Counted from the stretch's first letter, positions 23,065-34,185 are shown. The stretch: 64,000 nt of DNA from Mucidula mucida (GCA_015501055.1 JADNYV010000138.1:1-64000); one strand, 5' to 3'. The notes: generated by a model not told the origin, from the letters alone. Program-made: numbers and translations.

Positions 23065-24233
23065 AGTGCAATGGTCGATTCCCCAGCCGACACACGTTAA
23101 GTACTATAGGAATTTCAATTGACGAGAATATTCGGTGCGTGCTGACAAAAGCCGGTCTAGAAGGTGATTACCTACTCCATGAATAACAGGCCTTACTTAT
23201 GGGAGCAGCCGACAACCCTCGTGTGAACAGAAGAGTATTTCGGATACCCTGCCGAAGTAGTTGAACGAATCTTCGGGTGCTCGCATTGCATTGAGCAGAG
23301 TATATCAACATCTGACATGAAGGGTAAGCATCAGAGAAGATGGAGGCTATCTTGAGGATTTTACTTGCCTTCTCATGGTCTGTTCACCGGGCATAGGGCT
23401 GGGGTTCCGAATTCCAACGTCGTGAACATCATTCGAGCGGTCGCCAGTTCCGAGTTTAGATATCTATTCACGGGTAGTTATCTCTACAGAGAACATCTTT
23501 GGGACATAAAAGCAGCACAGTGCGGCTAACAACACGGGAGGTATCAAGTAAAGCGGGACGATGGCGGTAGCAAGCAAGCTTGTGACCTGTGACGTGACCA
23601 CTAGCAGCCATATCATAATTCAACCAAGTTCTTTGCCTGAAATCAGTTCTTGGATTTGTCAGAGCATTGACCCAGTCTTTCGACCTCTATCATAGAAGGT
23701 GAGGCAGCAAGGAAATTAAAAGCTAGCTTGAGGATCTCTTACTTGCTTCTCGTGGTCTGTTCACCATGCAAGGATTCCCAATTTCGTGAACGTCATCCGA
23801 GTTCGCCAGTTTCGAATTTAGACATCCCTTCACATGTAGCTGTTGTTTAATCTCTATAGAGAATATTTTGAGGACAGAGGAGTACCTAAGTGCGTTAGCA
23901 TTACGAGTGGAGCTATCACTTCAAATACGGGCACGACGATGGTGGTAGCAAGCAAGATTGCCGTGTCCGTGACATGTGATGCAGTTACTGGACAAGGCCG
24001 CGAAGCTCTGTAACTTCTGTCTTTAGCCATCATTTAACAGAGGATCTTTGCCAGAAACCAGACAACGTGGTAATGTGAATCATCATTCTCGAAAACGTAT
24101 GCGAAGTCGTAAACCGAAACCCGAAAAGCGACAACCCGGTCGCATAATGATATACAATGAAAAGACAAAGATGGTCATGGCAGACATGCTCTGGATCGTA
24201 TGTATGGATAGCGTGAAATGTGCGCGAAGATGA
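23065..24233. repeat. esterase upstream region with a diverged tandem duplication
   Basis: About 23325-23620 is repeated, diverged, at about 23715-24010. Shared blocks are TTACTTGC, TGGTCTGTTCACC, GGTAGCAAGCAAG and the TCTCTAYAGAGAAYATYTT line. The inner copy equals the region upstream of the intact esterase in the other arm. No gene seen. Confidence 0.6.
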
Positions 24234-24835
24234 TCACATAATAATAGCCATTACTACACCGACGAGGGCGAGTGGCGTCAATGATAGAGAAAAGGGAGAA
24301 ACGCCATTCGTGTCGTCATCTGACGTGGAATCAGAGTCAGAGGCTGTCGAAGTAGAAGCACTACAGTCCAAGTTAGAGAGAACATCAATCAACAAAAACG
24401 TAGTACGTACTCGCTCGTCGCAGTAGCGCTTCCCGACGAGGCAGAAAGAGATACATCTACTGTAACACCCTAGGAGGAGCATCAGTCCTATCATCTGGGC
24501 TAGCTCAAACAAATACATACGACACTCTTGCAAAGCGCCTCTGCGACTTGTACCGCCGTGTTTAATTCGTCCGCGCTACACGTGGATTGCAAACAAGTTG
24601 CTGAGGATTGAACGAAGGCTGAGGATTTGCAGAGGCATGTTTGGTCGGTCGATGAGCACCCCGAGGAGTCTGCACTCTGAATGCAGGTCATTGCGCAGTC
24701 TGTAAATTACCGCTCAGACGGGATAACGGGGACGATGACAAGAAGGGAAGACATACCAGGCAAATCAGACTGGCGCGGGTAGAGAGACATTCCGCTAACA
24801 GCGGATGCAAGGAGGACAATGATAGAGAAGCGCAT
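24234..24835 (-). CDS. small secreted CFEM-domain protein, probably GPI-anchored
   Basis: Cell-surface protein of the fungal CFEM family; some members bind haem or act at the host interface. Exon 1 is 24757-24835 (signal peptide MRFSIIVLLASAVSG, then LYPRQSDLP). Exon 2 runs from 24699 to about 24531. The exon 2 region has eight Cys in CFEM spacing (DCAMTC..GC..TCLC..TC..TC..LC). The Asp of STDQTCLC sits at the position that holds haem in studied members. Two short exons follow (VSLSASSGSATATS and a Ser/Asp-rich stretch), ending in a hydrophobic tail (LSLTPLALVGVVMAIIM) as expected for GPI attachment. The junction between exons 2 and 3 is uncertain by a few bases. It lies between the inverted arms as a single copy. 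Confidence 0.8.
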
Positions 24836-25483
24836 TGTAGATTGAGATTTCTGAGGAGGGCGGGTGTAGACAAAGAACGTGTCAAGGACGGAAGGAAAGC
24901 TAGAAGGGTAGCTGCTTTTTCATCGCTGAGTGCAGACTCTTTTATACGCGGCTCGGTACCAATGACGCAAGACAAAGAAATGGGCAGATCTTATTATCCA
25001 TCCCGCATGCGACACAAAGAGCACAATGGCAGATTGAGAACAATGAAGAGAGCCTCAAGGCAGTTTGAATGAAGCCGGGATGCCGGTGTTTGTACGCCGG
25101 ATATCGGTCCGGATGCCGATCGACCGTGAGACCTGACCATTTGCTCCAGTGAAAGCGCAGATATGTAGGATTTGGATAGTCTTGTCTGTGGAACGTTATA
25201 ATGGTGTAGCTCATAAAGCTAGAAAGCATCTACAGTTATACAATCATTATAAGTCATGGACAAGCCACGCTCAAGCCAGCCGCTGATTTCTGTGACTGTT
25301 GTTTCCAAAACTTGAAAGTTCTGTCTGGTTTTGTTCAGCGACAATCCGACCAATGACACCTTCGTTGTCTTCCTGCTGTTGACGTCGACATTAACTAGAC
25401 TAAACTTTCACTGTCAAACTTGCATAGACAAGTTTGAAGCAACCTCAGACAGGCAACCGAATGGACTCGACGGTTACTGGATC
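24836..25483. other. intergenic
   Basis: Upstream region of the CFEM gene up to the target site of TR-GAG-1. No gene recognised. Confidence 0.4.
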
Positions 25484-25625
25484 TGTTGAACGGGGACGCG
25501 ACTCTGAGATGGTGATGGCGGGAAAAGCCCCGTAACATTCCGCGACGATCGAGTCATAGCTACTGTATGTACATATTTACTAGCAGCTCTTGGAAGCCGA
25601 GCAGCCGAACATTCCAATGCCAACA
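25484..25625 (-). repeat. TR-GAG-1 3' LTR (142 bp)
   Basis: Identical to 26954-27095. Preceded on the coding strand by a polypurine tract. Confidence 0.93.
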
Positions 25626-25637
25626 CTCCCCCTCTGC
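25626..25637 (-). promoter_or_regulatory. TR-GAG-1 polypurine tract
   Basis: GCAGAGGGGGAG on the minus strand, directly before the 3' LTR. This is the usual site that primes plus-strand DNA synthesis. Confidence 0.8.
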
Positions 25638-25672
25638 GAGACTGAAAAGAGCTCCCCCTGTTGACAACTTCC

Positions 25673-26809
25673 TCATCCACTGAAGTCTGTCGCAAATCCA
25701 TCATCGTCACTGTCGTAGGCGTCCATGGCGTCAGCTTGAAAGTAGACTTTGTCCTGAGCGAAATGTGTAGAGTCGTGAGCGATATGTGCCGTGTTGTACG
25801 TCCGATTGAGACACCAGTCCTTGACTTCCTGCGGCATATCCTTCACACAGCAGGCAGCCTTGTGCGACATCCCTCCACAGCGATGACACCCGTCCATGGA
25901 CATATCACCCCACCGGTTCCCTCGGCTGTCTGTAAACCCTTGACCGTCACCATGACCTCCCCCTCTTCCCCGATCATCTCCCCCTCTTCCTCTATCATCT
26001 CCCCCTCTTCCTCTATCATCTCCTCCATAACCTCCCCCTCTAGAGGCAGAACCGTATCCAGCCCCACCGCTGCCTCTAGCTCCTTCTCTATCCCTTCCCT
26101 TCCCTGCATACCCCGACTGACGTACACGAGCAGTCAGTGCAATAGACGCAGACTGACGCTCCTCCTGATTCTCCGCCTCCTCGTCAGCATCAAAGTTGTC
26201 AGGAACAGCCGCATTCAGAACCTCCTTGCAGGTTTTGAGATCGGGTTCCCCTCCGGGCTGAGCCAGCAGTGTGCTCCGAGTTGAACCAAATGACTTGTCC
26301 AAGTTCTGGAGGAGCACATCCTTGATGTAGCTCTCGGCGAGCACCTCCTTCTCCGGAAGCAATGACTGAAGACGCTTAGCTGCAGCAGTAATCGCCTGGA
26401 CATAGATGGAGATTGGTTTCGACGTATCGTGGACAACACGGTGGAATGTGGCGCGAGCGGATGAACGTGTGCCGAAGGATGATTTTTCGAAGTGGGCGAT
26501 GAGGGCGGCAAAGACTGCACAACCACCGACTGCATTGGCGTGAAGATCGCGACAGTTGGGATGTGACATGTTGCGGAGAATGGACTCAGCTTGAGTATTG
26601 AGCTGGTCCCAGGTAGCAGCATCCTCCGCCTTGGTTGGGCGAGCAGTCGTGCCATCGACGATGTGAATGGAGACGCCGTCGGCAGCAAGAACAGTCTGGA
26701 GTGCCTCGCTTTTCCAAGTGCTCCATCCCTCTGGCTTATCGGCATCGAGTTTGTCCACATCTCTGGCAAGTGCAAGGAAAGTGCTCATGTTGTACATGTT
26801 GCTGGACAT
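25673..26809 (-). CDS. TR-GAG-1 Gag protein (378 aa)
   Basis: Structural capsid/nucleocapsid protein of a Copia-type element, intact from MSSNMYNMSTF to stop. The N-terminal two thirds resembles UBN2-type gag (WSTWKSEALQTVL, SILRNMSHPNC, ATFHRVVHDTSKPISIYV, LQSLLPEKEVLAESY). A Gly/Arg/Asp-rich RNA-binding stretch follows, with the heptad GGDDRGR repeated three times (a 21-bp DNA repeat at about 25965-26030), then one zinc knuckle CHRCGGMSHKAACC (C-x2-C-x4-H-x4-C). The product ends SDDDGFATDFSG. No Asp-Ser/Thr-Gly protease site follows. The intact frame suggests selection or very recent copying. Confidence 0.88.
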   Translation of the reverse strand: MSSNMYNMSTFLALARDVDKLDADKPEGWSTWKSEALQTVLAADGVSIHIVDGTTARPTKAEDAATWDQLNTQAESILRNMSHPNCRDLHANAVGGCAVFAALIAHFEKSSFGTRSSARATFHRVVHDTSKPISIYVQAITAAAKRLQSLLPEKEVLAESYIKDVLLQNLDKSFGSTRSTLLAQPGGEPDLKTCKEVLNAAVPDNFDADEEAENQEERQSASIALTARVRQSGYAGKGRDREGARGSGGAGYGSASRGGGYGGDDRGRGGDDRGRGGDDRGRGGGHGDGQGFTDSRGNRWGDMSMDGCHRCGGMSHKAACCVKDMPQEVKDWCLNRTYNTAHIAHDSTHFAQDKVYFQADAMDAYDSDDDGFATDFSG

Positions 26810-26938
26810 CGTGGTGAAGTGGAAGTGGAATGATGATGGTGTGAATGTGTGTGTGTTTTTGTGTTAATGGAACGAAAGTAGGAACTCCGAGATATGGCTC
26901 TAAGATGGTGTGTAGACTCTAAGATTGGTTAGGCGCAA

Positions 26939-26953
26939 GCGGGGCCCATAACC
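26939..26953 (-). promoter_or_regulatory. TR-GAG-1 primer-binding site (half tRNA-iMet)
   Basis: GGTTATGGGCCCCGC on the minus strand begins immediately after the 5' LTR. It is complementary to nucleotides 25-39 of the initiator tRNA encoded at 63232-63303. Confidence 0.88.
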
Positions 26954-27095
26954 TGTTGAACGGGGACGCGACTCTGAGATGGTGATGGCGGGAAAAGCCC
27001 CGTAACATTCCGCGACGATCGAGTCATAGCTACTGTATGTACATATTTACTAGCAGCTCTTGGAAGCCGAGCAGCCGAACATTCCAATGCCAACA
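26954..27095 (-). repeat. TR-GAG-1 5' LTR (142 bp)
   Basis: Identical to 25484-25625. The host duplication GGATC follows at 27096-27100. Confidence 0.93.
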
Positions 27096-27100
27096 GGATC

Positions 27101-27660
27101 TTTCTCAAAAACACCTTTGGATCCCGTCTCTTCCTGCTGATTCCGAGGTAGTTCAATATTCCTGATCCTAAGCTATCTACTCATGTTCCTGATGCCCAGT
27201 AGGAACCTCCACGAACTTGAGTCTTCTCAATCAAGTCATCGAGATAACTGGACACTTGCACATCAGTTCATTGATCACCTTCTCACTCTACAGCCGACCT
27301 CAACACGCCTTACCCGTACGTCCATCCGTGGCGCGACTCCTACTGGACACTCAAGAACCAATGCCACACTTCCGAATTGACCGCAGAGCGCTTCATAGGG
27401 GACAACGGACTGCCAGCCTTGTAAGAGAATACCGCGCGGCTTATGAGGAGGCGACCTCGGGCGACAGTTTTAAGGATAACGATTCGTATGGACTCGACCG
27501 GAGGTTCTGAGAAGACATCCATTGACTTCCTGCGAGTTTCAGACGTTGCCTGCCGCACTTACATCTACTTTGCTTCTTGAGGCTTCTGTGAATACCGTTG
27601 AGCCCGTCGGATGTGTTGTTGTTAGCGGCGCAGAAGTTATTATTGTTCGAATACAGATTG
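27101..27660. other. intergenic
   Basis: Between TR-GAG-1 and the zinc-finger gene. Open stretches exist on both strands (for example plus 27217-27510), but I see no family likeness and no good intron or start context. I do not call a gene. Confidence 0.35.
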
Positions 27661-28418
27661 CTACGTGATCTGGCGTGTTTCAGCATTCCTGGCATCCCAT
27701 GTCGCTTTTCGCCACTCGGATCGTGGTGAATGACGATCGTGCGCGCTCGAGTGTGACTCTAGAACATGTGAAGGGGATAGTTGTGCGCGCCGAGGATCTG
27801 TAAATGAATCGACGCCTGCGTAGCGCTCTTCCCCATAGAGCGGTTCCGATGGATGAGCGCTGCGATGGTTTCTGAAATGCCGTCTCATATTGGAATTGAC
27901 ATTGAATGAACGTCCACATCCTGGGAAGGGACATCGGAAGGCTATACAATGGATTAGTGAAGGACAACTATCTCATAGAAGGTACACGTACGTGTTGCGC
28001 CTGTATGCGTGTTCATATGAATGCGAAGACTACTAGGACGGTTGAATTTTTTGGCGCAGAGTTTGCAGGTATGCTTTCGTTCGTCGCCTGGAGTGGCTTC
28101 GTCGTCTTCACCATCCGAACACGACGAGGATCTGGAACTGCCCGACTTTATGCTACGGTTGACAGATGGGTATGGGTGTCCCATCTGAAAGGGAGGAGGA
28201 GGGCGTGGTCTTGAGCTGGAGGCTGAATGCGAACAGTGGCAATCATGATAGCTATCCGATGGATAGCAGGGAGGACGGGTGGATGAGCCATGTAGTGGCA
28301 ACCGCAAGAGATGGTCTACTCTTCGTGAGCTAACGATGACGGAGCGAGCTGAGAGCCACGTACCAGGAAACATGTCTTGAATGCTTGGCAAAACAGGAAC
28401 TGCCGTTTTGTCTGCCAT
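27661..28418 (-). CDS. C2H2 zinc-finger protein, probable transcription factor
   Basis: Starts MADKTAVPVLPSIQDMFP. A first intron probably follows (donor GTACGTGG near 28365), then a Ser/Pro/His-rich segment and an acidic DGEDDEATPGDE. Two C2H2 fingers come next. Finger 1 is CKLCAKKFNRPSSLRIHMNTH. Finger 2 is CPFPGCGRSFNVNSNMRRH followed by FRNH and is reached across an intron (GTACGTGTACC..TATAG, about 27990-27940). The inter-finger linker HTGATPF is close to the TGEKP type, consistent with DNA binding. The C-terminus is Arg/Ser-rich and stops at 27661-27663. Two fingers near the C-terminus of a ~210-residue protein is common among fungal regulators. Targets unknown. Confidence 0.8.
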
Positions 28419-28419
28419 G

Positions 28420-29528
28420 GATGAAGGAGTCTCGCGTCTAGCAGGGGATCTGCGTTGGTTGACAAGGACAAGTGGCGATGGTAGTTAACTGGAAAAGAGA
28501 CGCGCGACTGCGAAACTGCGCATGCGTACTGACGCTAATTTAAATACGAGTCGCGGCGTGAATCAGGGGTTTGTGGGCGCCGATCTTAGATCTGACGGGA
28601 ACGCATCCACAAAGATTAAGACCATCACGGAAGTACGGAAGAAAGGCTGGCGAATGCGGTAGGTCCTACATAACACAAGCGAGACGACTGGCCCTCCACG
28701 ACGCCCGGTGGATCCCTTCTCTGGTCCATGAAACAGCGAAAGACCGTCAACACTGCTGAACAGAACGAGGAAGGAGGCCCACGGCTCGGGGTCCGGCGGC
28801 GTCGACTTTGATCCGTGGCGCTGCGTCGAACTTGGGAGTGCCAATAGTTCGAATTCTACCGTCCTTGCTAATCGGGCTTATATTTTGCCCAGTCGCCTCA
28901 AACCAATTGCAACGCAAATCAAAGTAGATCATGCACCGGTCTTCCATCGCACATGGAGTCGCACTCGGGCTGGACGCTGCGCATGTCATACGCTCTGAGT
29001 CTTCATAAAGGGGTTCCGCTTATATTCGAGGATTTACGCGTCGCAGTCTCCTTACATTTATGGTCACCGACAGCTCGTGAATCAACATAAAAAAGACGAG
29101 TATCAAGGGGAACGCGAATTCACCTGATGATTTAAGTCTTGGCTTTAGCTTTTTAATCGTTCTCTCTCTCGAGGAACAGTCGCTTCCTTGACGAGTGCGA
29201 GAGCCCATATGTTTTACCGCGGCCGGTCCCTATTATAGGATCAAATGACAGACCGAGCTGACGATCTGCAAGCCAATGGGGCAGCGTGCGTTCGCGCCAT
29301 GAGTGTAGTGTGGCGATTTCTTTGAGCCAGGCAAGAGGATTGTGACTCGTTAAATGATAATATATGTCAGCTTGCCTCAGATTCGATAATACCGTAATAT
29401 TCATGTAACAAGTGTGGCGATGCCTTTGAGCTCGTCCAAAGGAACCGAGAACACGATGAGGATACGAGCTCCTAATAACTATGTTTGTGAGTCTATTCTT
29501 ACCCAGCGATCAAAGCCTGCCTCCTACC
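28420..29528. other. intergenic, no gene supported
   Basis: Shared upstream space of the zinc-finger gene (minus) and the F-box gene (plus). Minus-strand open stretches at 28563-28989 have no recognisable domain. Nothing else seen. Confidence 0.35.
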
Positions 29529-30319
29529 ATGAATGATTCTGCCGCCAGCTTCGACTTTCCTCCGGATCTGGAGCGACACATCTTCGAGCTGGCAGCGTTC
29601 TCTTTCCCTGGCCAGGCCGTAAAGCTCGCCACTCTGTCTCGAGAAATCCGAGCATGGTTCGTATCCCCCACAAAAATACTCCTTTTCACCATTTACAGAT
29701 CCACAGGATGGAACGCCTCTTGTACGGCACAGTAGTACTCGACTCTCTAAAGGACTCGGCGCTCTTCATCCGGACACTACTAGAAGACAAACCGCCCACC
29801 TTCTTCGCCACACACGTGAAGAACCTCTACATCACTAGCTTTGTCAGTGACCAACACGCACAGCGCATCATCTCAGTCTGCACGGGCGTTTCATCCCTCG
29901 TTTACTGGTCTCGCGCTCCCGTGGACCTGCCACGGGACACCATCCACAGGCTGTCCATCAACGGCACTGGTCTCGTCTCACACCAACGCGCAAGCCTGAC
30001 CCACCTCGACATCGTCGACCCCACTCCCTCCACCGATATGGCCGTAGTCTTTGCGTTACCGCGCCTGACGCATCTCTCCATCGGAGAGCTCAGGAGTGAC
30101 TGGATCCTCCCCACTCTCAACGAAGTCCTCGCTCAGTGTGTGGAGTTGAAGTCTCTCGTCATCATCTCAGGCGACCTGATCATATCGTCTGCGGACAGTG
30201 CATTACTGGATGACCCGCGGGTATCGGTGAAGGTGAAGCCGTATTACCATCATCCCAAGGACTACAGAACATATTGGGATGATATTCGCCGGGGCAGGGC
30301 GGACGTATGGCCGATGTGA
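29529..30319 (+). CDS. F-box-like protein
   Basis: Two exons, 29529-29660 and 29699-30319, joined across a very short 38-nt intron (GTATCC..TTACAG). The N-terminus (FDFPPDLERHIFELAA) is the F-box-like start typical of agaricomycete families. After the intron come RMERLLYGTVVLDS and leucine-rich repeats (LPRLTHLSIGELRSDWIL, CVELKSLVIISGDLI). The end is DDIRRGRADVWPM. Predicted SCF ubiquitin-ligase adaptor of about 250 residues. The intron choice is supported because it keeps frame and restores a family-like sequence; the intron is shorter than most in the window. Confidence 0.7.
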
Positions 30320-30516
30320 TTATCTGACTTCAGGACGCTGTTGAATTGAACTAAGGTTTATAAGGGATGGCGTGGATTTAGTAAACATCGCAGCCACCGT
30401 ACTGGGCTGCTGCAACGTGCGCCATTATCCCGCTTGGGAGACTTTTCACATTGTAGATCGCCCCACCCTATAACGTTAGGCGTTAATACAACTCAACCTA
30501 TGTATGAAACTGATGA

Positions 30517-32107
30517 TTAACGCACTTCGTCTTTGGCATACCACAGGTTACTAATGTCATTCATCGCATTGGTCGCGTACTTGATAACAGCGTCGCTCTG
30601 CGCGCCCAAGAAAGGTCCATACTTGGCTATCTTGCTTTTGTCATCCGCGAACGTCAGGTAGGATGCGAGATGTTTCGTCCAAATGCCCTAATGACTGAAG
30701 TAAGCATCCCGCATCACGGAAATGGGATTCATATACCTTGAACGTTTGCTACGAATCTCATTCAATAGGTAACAAACGTGCAGAGACTGAAGTACTTTAC
30801 CTGATCAATGTCGCAGGGAGCATCGGTCGGCACTGCGCCGTCGCAGGATTCGGCAAGAATACCGTTAATAGTCTTATTGAGTATGGCGGCGTCCAATGTA
30901 ATTTCGGCTTCTGAGAGAAGAGTTTCGTTCCCAGTGGCGACATACAACGCCGCCAAACCAGATGCGATCACACCCTTCGTGACGGGTCAGTAAAGTTGGT
31001 ACTCATGATGGGGTATCCAAAGACCTGATTGTATGTCCAAGTGGTCTGTCCGTTGTTGTTACACGCATCGTCAAGTCCGTCGTTGAAGAGGCCGTCCGAG
31101 TTGCGCATTCCGGAGGCTTCCACTATTCCTGGAAGCATCAGAGATGATCTCGTCACGCGACCAATGTGGCTTACACCATGCCCACGTCTGCGATGAAAAA
31201 TCAAGTCATTATGGTATATTTTAGGACCACCCGCATACCTTCTTGGCGTTCTCAAGATAGGTTTTGTTTCCGAACCTCAAGTAACCTGGTTGATCCGATA
31301 GTGTCAGCTTTCCTTTAGCAACGTTACTTACACACAAACCTTGAGCAGAGACGGTCAAGAAGAGCTGATTAGTGATTGCATTTTTATATCCGTGCTCCGT
31401 TGTCCACCAGACTGAGAGTCTGTCAGTATGCATTTACGTTGAGGACAGCTGATAGTGGCAACTCACCACCGCCTCCGCATGTATCGTCCCAGTTCTCTGC
31501 CATTTTGTCGTACAGCTCTCCCGCACTGGTCAAAAAGTCCTCTCCGCGATCTTCACCGCGGAAGAGCTTGTAGTCAGCTTTCGTCCACATGTCAAGGATG
31601 ACCCACTGAAAGAATATATAAGTAACCTATTGTCAGAGTTGAAAATAGCTCGCTCACGCCTGCATCGTCTAAATATCCACCCGTGAATTTCTGCCAATCC
31701 GTAGACGTGTTAAGCGCGTTCCGCCCAATATACGAATTGTCTGCGACACCGTCCCAATCCGTACGGTTGTTCTGCAGCATGAGCATGTGCACCGTCTCGA
31801 ACGCGTTCTGCCCAGGCATGCACGTCAGACACAGAACCGTTTACGAAACAGACATACATACAGCATCAGTCCAGACGGAGCCCCCGTTCAAACGCCCCGT
31901 GGTCCAGTTGTAGTACGTGTCCATCAGGTGGTGTGTCGTGTCCTGGTGCGCATGTCCTCGTCAGACGCTCGTTTTACGACAATGCCAGATGTCGACACGT
32001 ACGAATGCGATATTTGTGGTGGCGGGACACGCCGAGGCATACCATTCCCAGGCGAGGCAGCCTGAGACGCAAAGTAAAAGCGACAATACAAAGGCGATTG
32101 TGGCCAT
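30517..32107 (-). CDS. glycoside hydrolase family 76 (alpha-1,6-mannanase-like), secreted
   Basis: GH76 enzymes cleave alpha-1,6-mannose backbones; fungal relatives act on cell-wall glycoproteins. The signal peptide is MATIAFVLSLLLCVSGCLAW. Exon 1 ends at GCATTC before GTACGTG (about 32000); later exons read THHLMDTYYNWTTGRLNGG, then NAFETVHMLMLQNN. The Asp pair of FTGGYLDDAGWVILDMW fits the family's catalytic acid pair, and the motif is restored exactly by removing an intron between GGC and TGG near 31665-31610. NWDDTCGGGVWW, FNDGLDDACNNNG and TTWTYNQ follow, all family hallmarks. The end is ISNLWYAKDEVR-stop (30517-30519). At least eight exons; not every splice site was resolved. No damage seen. 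Confidence 0.82.
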
Positions 32108-34185
32108 CGCGGGAGCGTAAAAAGGCGGCGGCAGTACCGGTTATATACCTATCTAGATAGCGGTAGTGTCCTGCCAAGGCACTGAACTACAAAGAAGCTC
32201 TCGTACCGTGCGATAAGATATGAATGCAGGGAAGGGAAGAACGATTCGCGTTCATATCTGATATCTTGGCAGGATGTCGAGACTCGATATAAACTGAATG
32301 CGAGGGAACGACGCGAGGTTAATCGACAAAACGTGATAAATGGACTTGGAAGACACAGATAACGCGTTCAAGATGAAGAAAGAGGAAGAAAGAGATTCTC
32401 TTGAGGAAGAGGGCGGGCCGTAGGCGCTAGATATCAAGGGCGCCGGTCCGGGTTCTCAATAACACGCCAGACGGCGGATGGCGGCCAATGCCCCGATAGT
32501 GCAGCGGAAGATTGCATTGACAAGTCATTCATGACGCGACACACCATCTGCGGCGCGTTGGTGGCTCGACGTTGAACAGGTCCAGAATATCCGAAATGGC
32601 AGGAAGGCAGACTGGTCGATGATCGATGCCACGGACTATCGGAGAATGCCGATGCCGAACGGCATGCTTACTCAACTCTCAGTGGCACTGCTTCCGCGCA
32701 TCGTGTTCACCGTTGACTTTTCCCATCCTCACATATCGCACATTCGTGTGGCCCGGACGGTATATCAATACTCAACATCACTTCTTCTCAGCTAGTCTGT
32801 CGCTGTTTTCGATATTTCTGTCGCCGTAGCGCTTGAATTATCAAGCTCGGTGGTTATGTCTTGTCTTGGACGTAAAGTGTACAGGTCGTTAGCGCCGTGA
32901 CTCAGCCCGGATTTGTGGTTGCGCGTTCTCGAACTCTGTTCTATATATTCTGTGAACGGTCTATGGGTCTAAACTCTTTCAATCATCACGCGCTCCCGAC
33001 GGCTGCGTCTCCGAGTAGCGGCATTCAAACATGAGGACGACGCGCCTCATGCGCCGCTCGTCTAATTCTCGGAGTGGTATAGTCTGGCACTACCAGGGAG
33101 GAACCTCGCTTAAGCGTCGCGTATGCACACGATCGTTTACGAGTTTCGTGGGGTGCACACCTTACCCCGGATTCTATCTCTCCCGATCCGTCAATCCTGG
33201 AGGAACCTTCTTGAGCTGCTAAACGCCTACGTTTTCCCTGGATGCACACTGCTCTTTCCTATCGTGTCTATCCGACCTACTTGAATCACTATCATGATTT
33301 ATGATTCTCATCTGTGGACCAGACTACTGTTGGCATCTGAGAGATGTTGCCTTGTGGACACGTTCCTTGCCCCTTCTTTAAAGGGATCCTCATTAATACA
33401 CGGTTCTCCATCAGCGGAACAGAGGCCCGCGTCCAATCCCCACACCCGGAAGCAACAGCGTGCACTGGTCGAGATCTCCTGTGGCTGGCGCGTGAATAGA
33501 GGGCGTTTAACACGGGTGCCGGACGGGGACGGACAAGGTGGTCCTACTAACTGCGACTAAAGACCACGACTGTTCACTCTGGCCTCCAGGCTGCAAAAAC
33601 GTTGTGGTTTCGTTGGTGCCGGATCGGACACATGAAGAGAGAGAGATCATGTGTCGGATCTTGTTGGGGGGTTGTCGCATAGACCGGTAGCTGAGACAGT
33701 CCTTTAGGACCTTTGGTACATTATTGTCGATGCATAATAGCAATATGTTGATAAGAGGAATTGATCCTGACACTGAGTAATGGCCGGAGTAGATTCGGGA
33801 GGCCAGGCAACGATCTGGGAATCAACGAGAAACGAGGGTGTTGTTCCCGTAACAAAACACTCGAATTGGTCAAGTTGTTTCGCACATTGATCGATGTGGT
33901 CGTCAGACTTTGGTCAGACTCGGCGTCATGGCGGCGGGGGATGCCGAGGCGAGCCAGCGCCCAGTTGAATGATAATTTCGACAATGGCGTGGCATTGTCG
34001 AACAAAAGGATAAGGTATGCGAGTCACCACGCCTTCTCCGCGGTGGTTTCAAGCAGTGGAGCGCGAAGCACAGCGCTCTTTTCGCCAGGATGGGTGTGAC
34101 TATATGCGTGACCGTGACGCATGCACATAAATGCAAGCCACGATTTCGTACCCCCGATTTGCAACGCCCCAATTTCCCACCCATC
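32108..34185. other. 2-kb intergenic region, no gene supported
   Basis: No convincing coding segment on either strand and no terminal repeats found by eye. It includes the upstream region of the GH76 gene and of the gene at 34186. Confidence 0.35.

Larger units (their letters stand above)
16640..23620. repeat. left arm of a ~7-kb inverted duplication
   Basis: The arm matches 37170-44130 read on the opposite strand, gene by gene and through the intergenic parts. It carries U450-A, a small downstream ORF, an esterase fragment and a full-length esterase pseudogene. Identity looks highest from the 3' half of U450 into its downstream region and lower toward the outer end. Confidence 0.85.
25484..27095 (-). 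mobile_element. TR-GAG-1: complete gag-only LTR retrotransposon (1,612 bp)
   Basis: Two 142-bp LTRs (25484-25625 and 26954-27095), identical base for base and ending TG..CA on the coding strand. They are flanked by a 5-bp target duplication GGATC (25479-25483 and 27096-27100). On the minus strand the order is 5' LTR, primer-binding site, leader, one gag ORF, polypurine tract, 3' LTR. There is no room for protease, integrase or reverse transcriptase: gag ends 47 bp before the 3' LTR. The half-tRNA priming site and UBN2-like gag point to a Copia origin. The layout matches the TR-GAG class described in plants. Identical LTRs imply recent insertion. Confidence 0.92.

Noticed and set aside
25843..26127. 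Glu-rich frame inside TR-GAG-1
   Set aside because: Shadow of the Gly/Arg/Asp-rich repeats of Gag in another frame.
28563..28989. Two open frames on the minus strand
   Set aside because: No recognisable domain, no good splice sites and no start context; left as intergenic.
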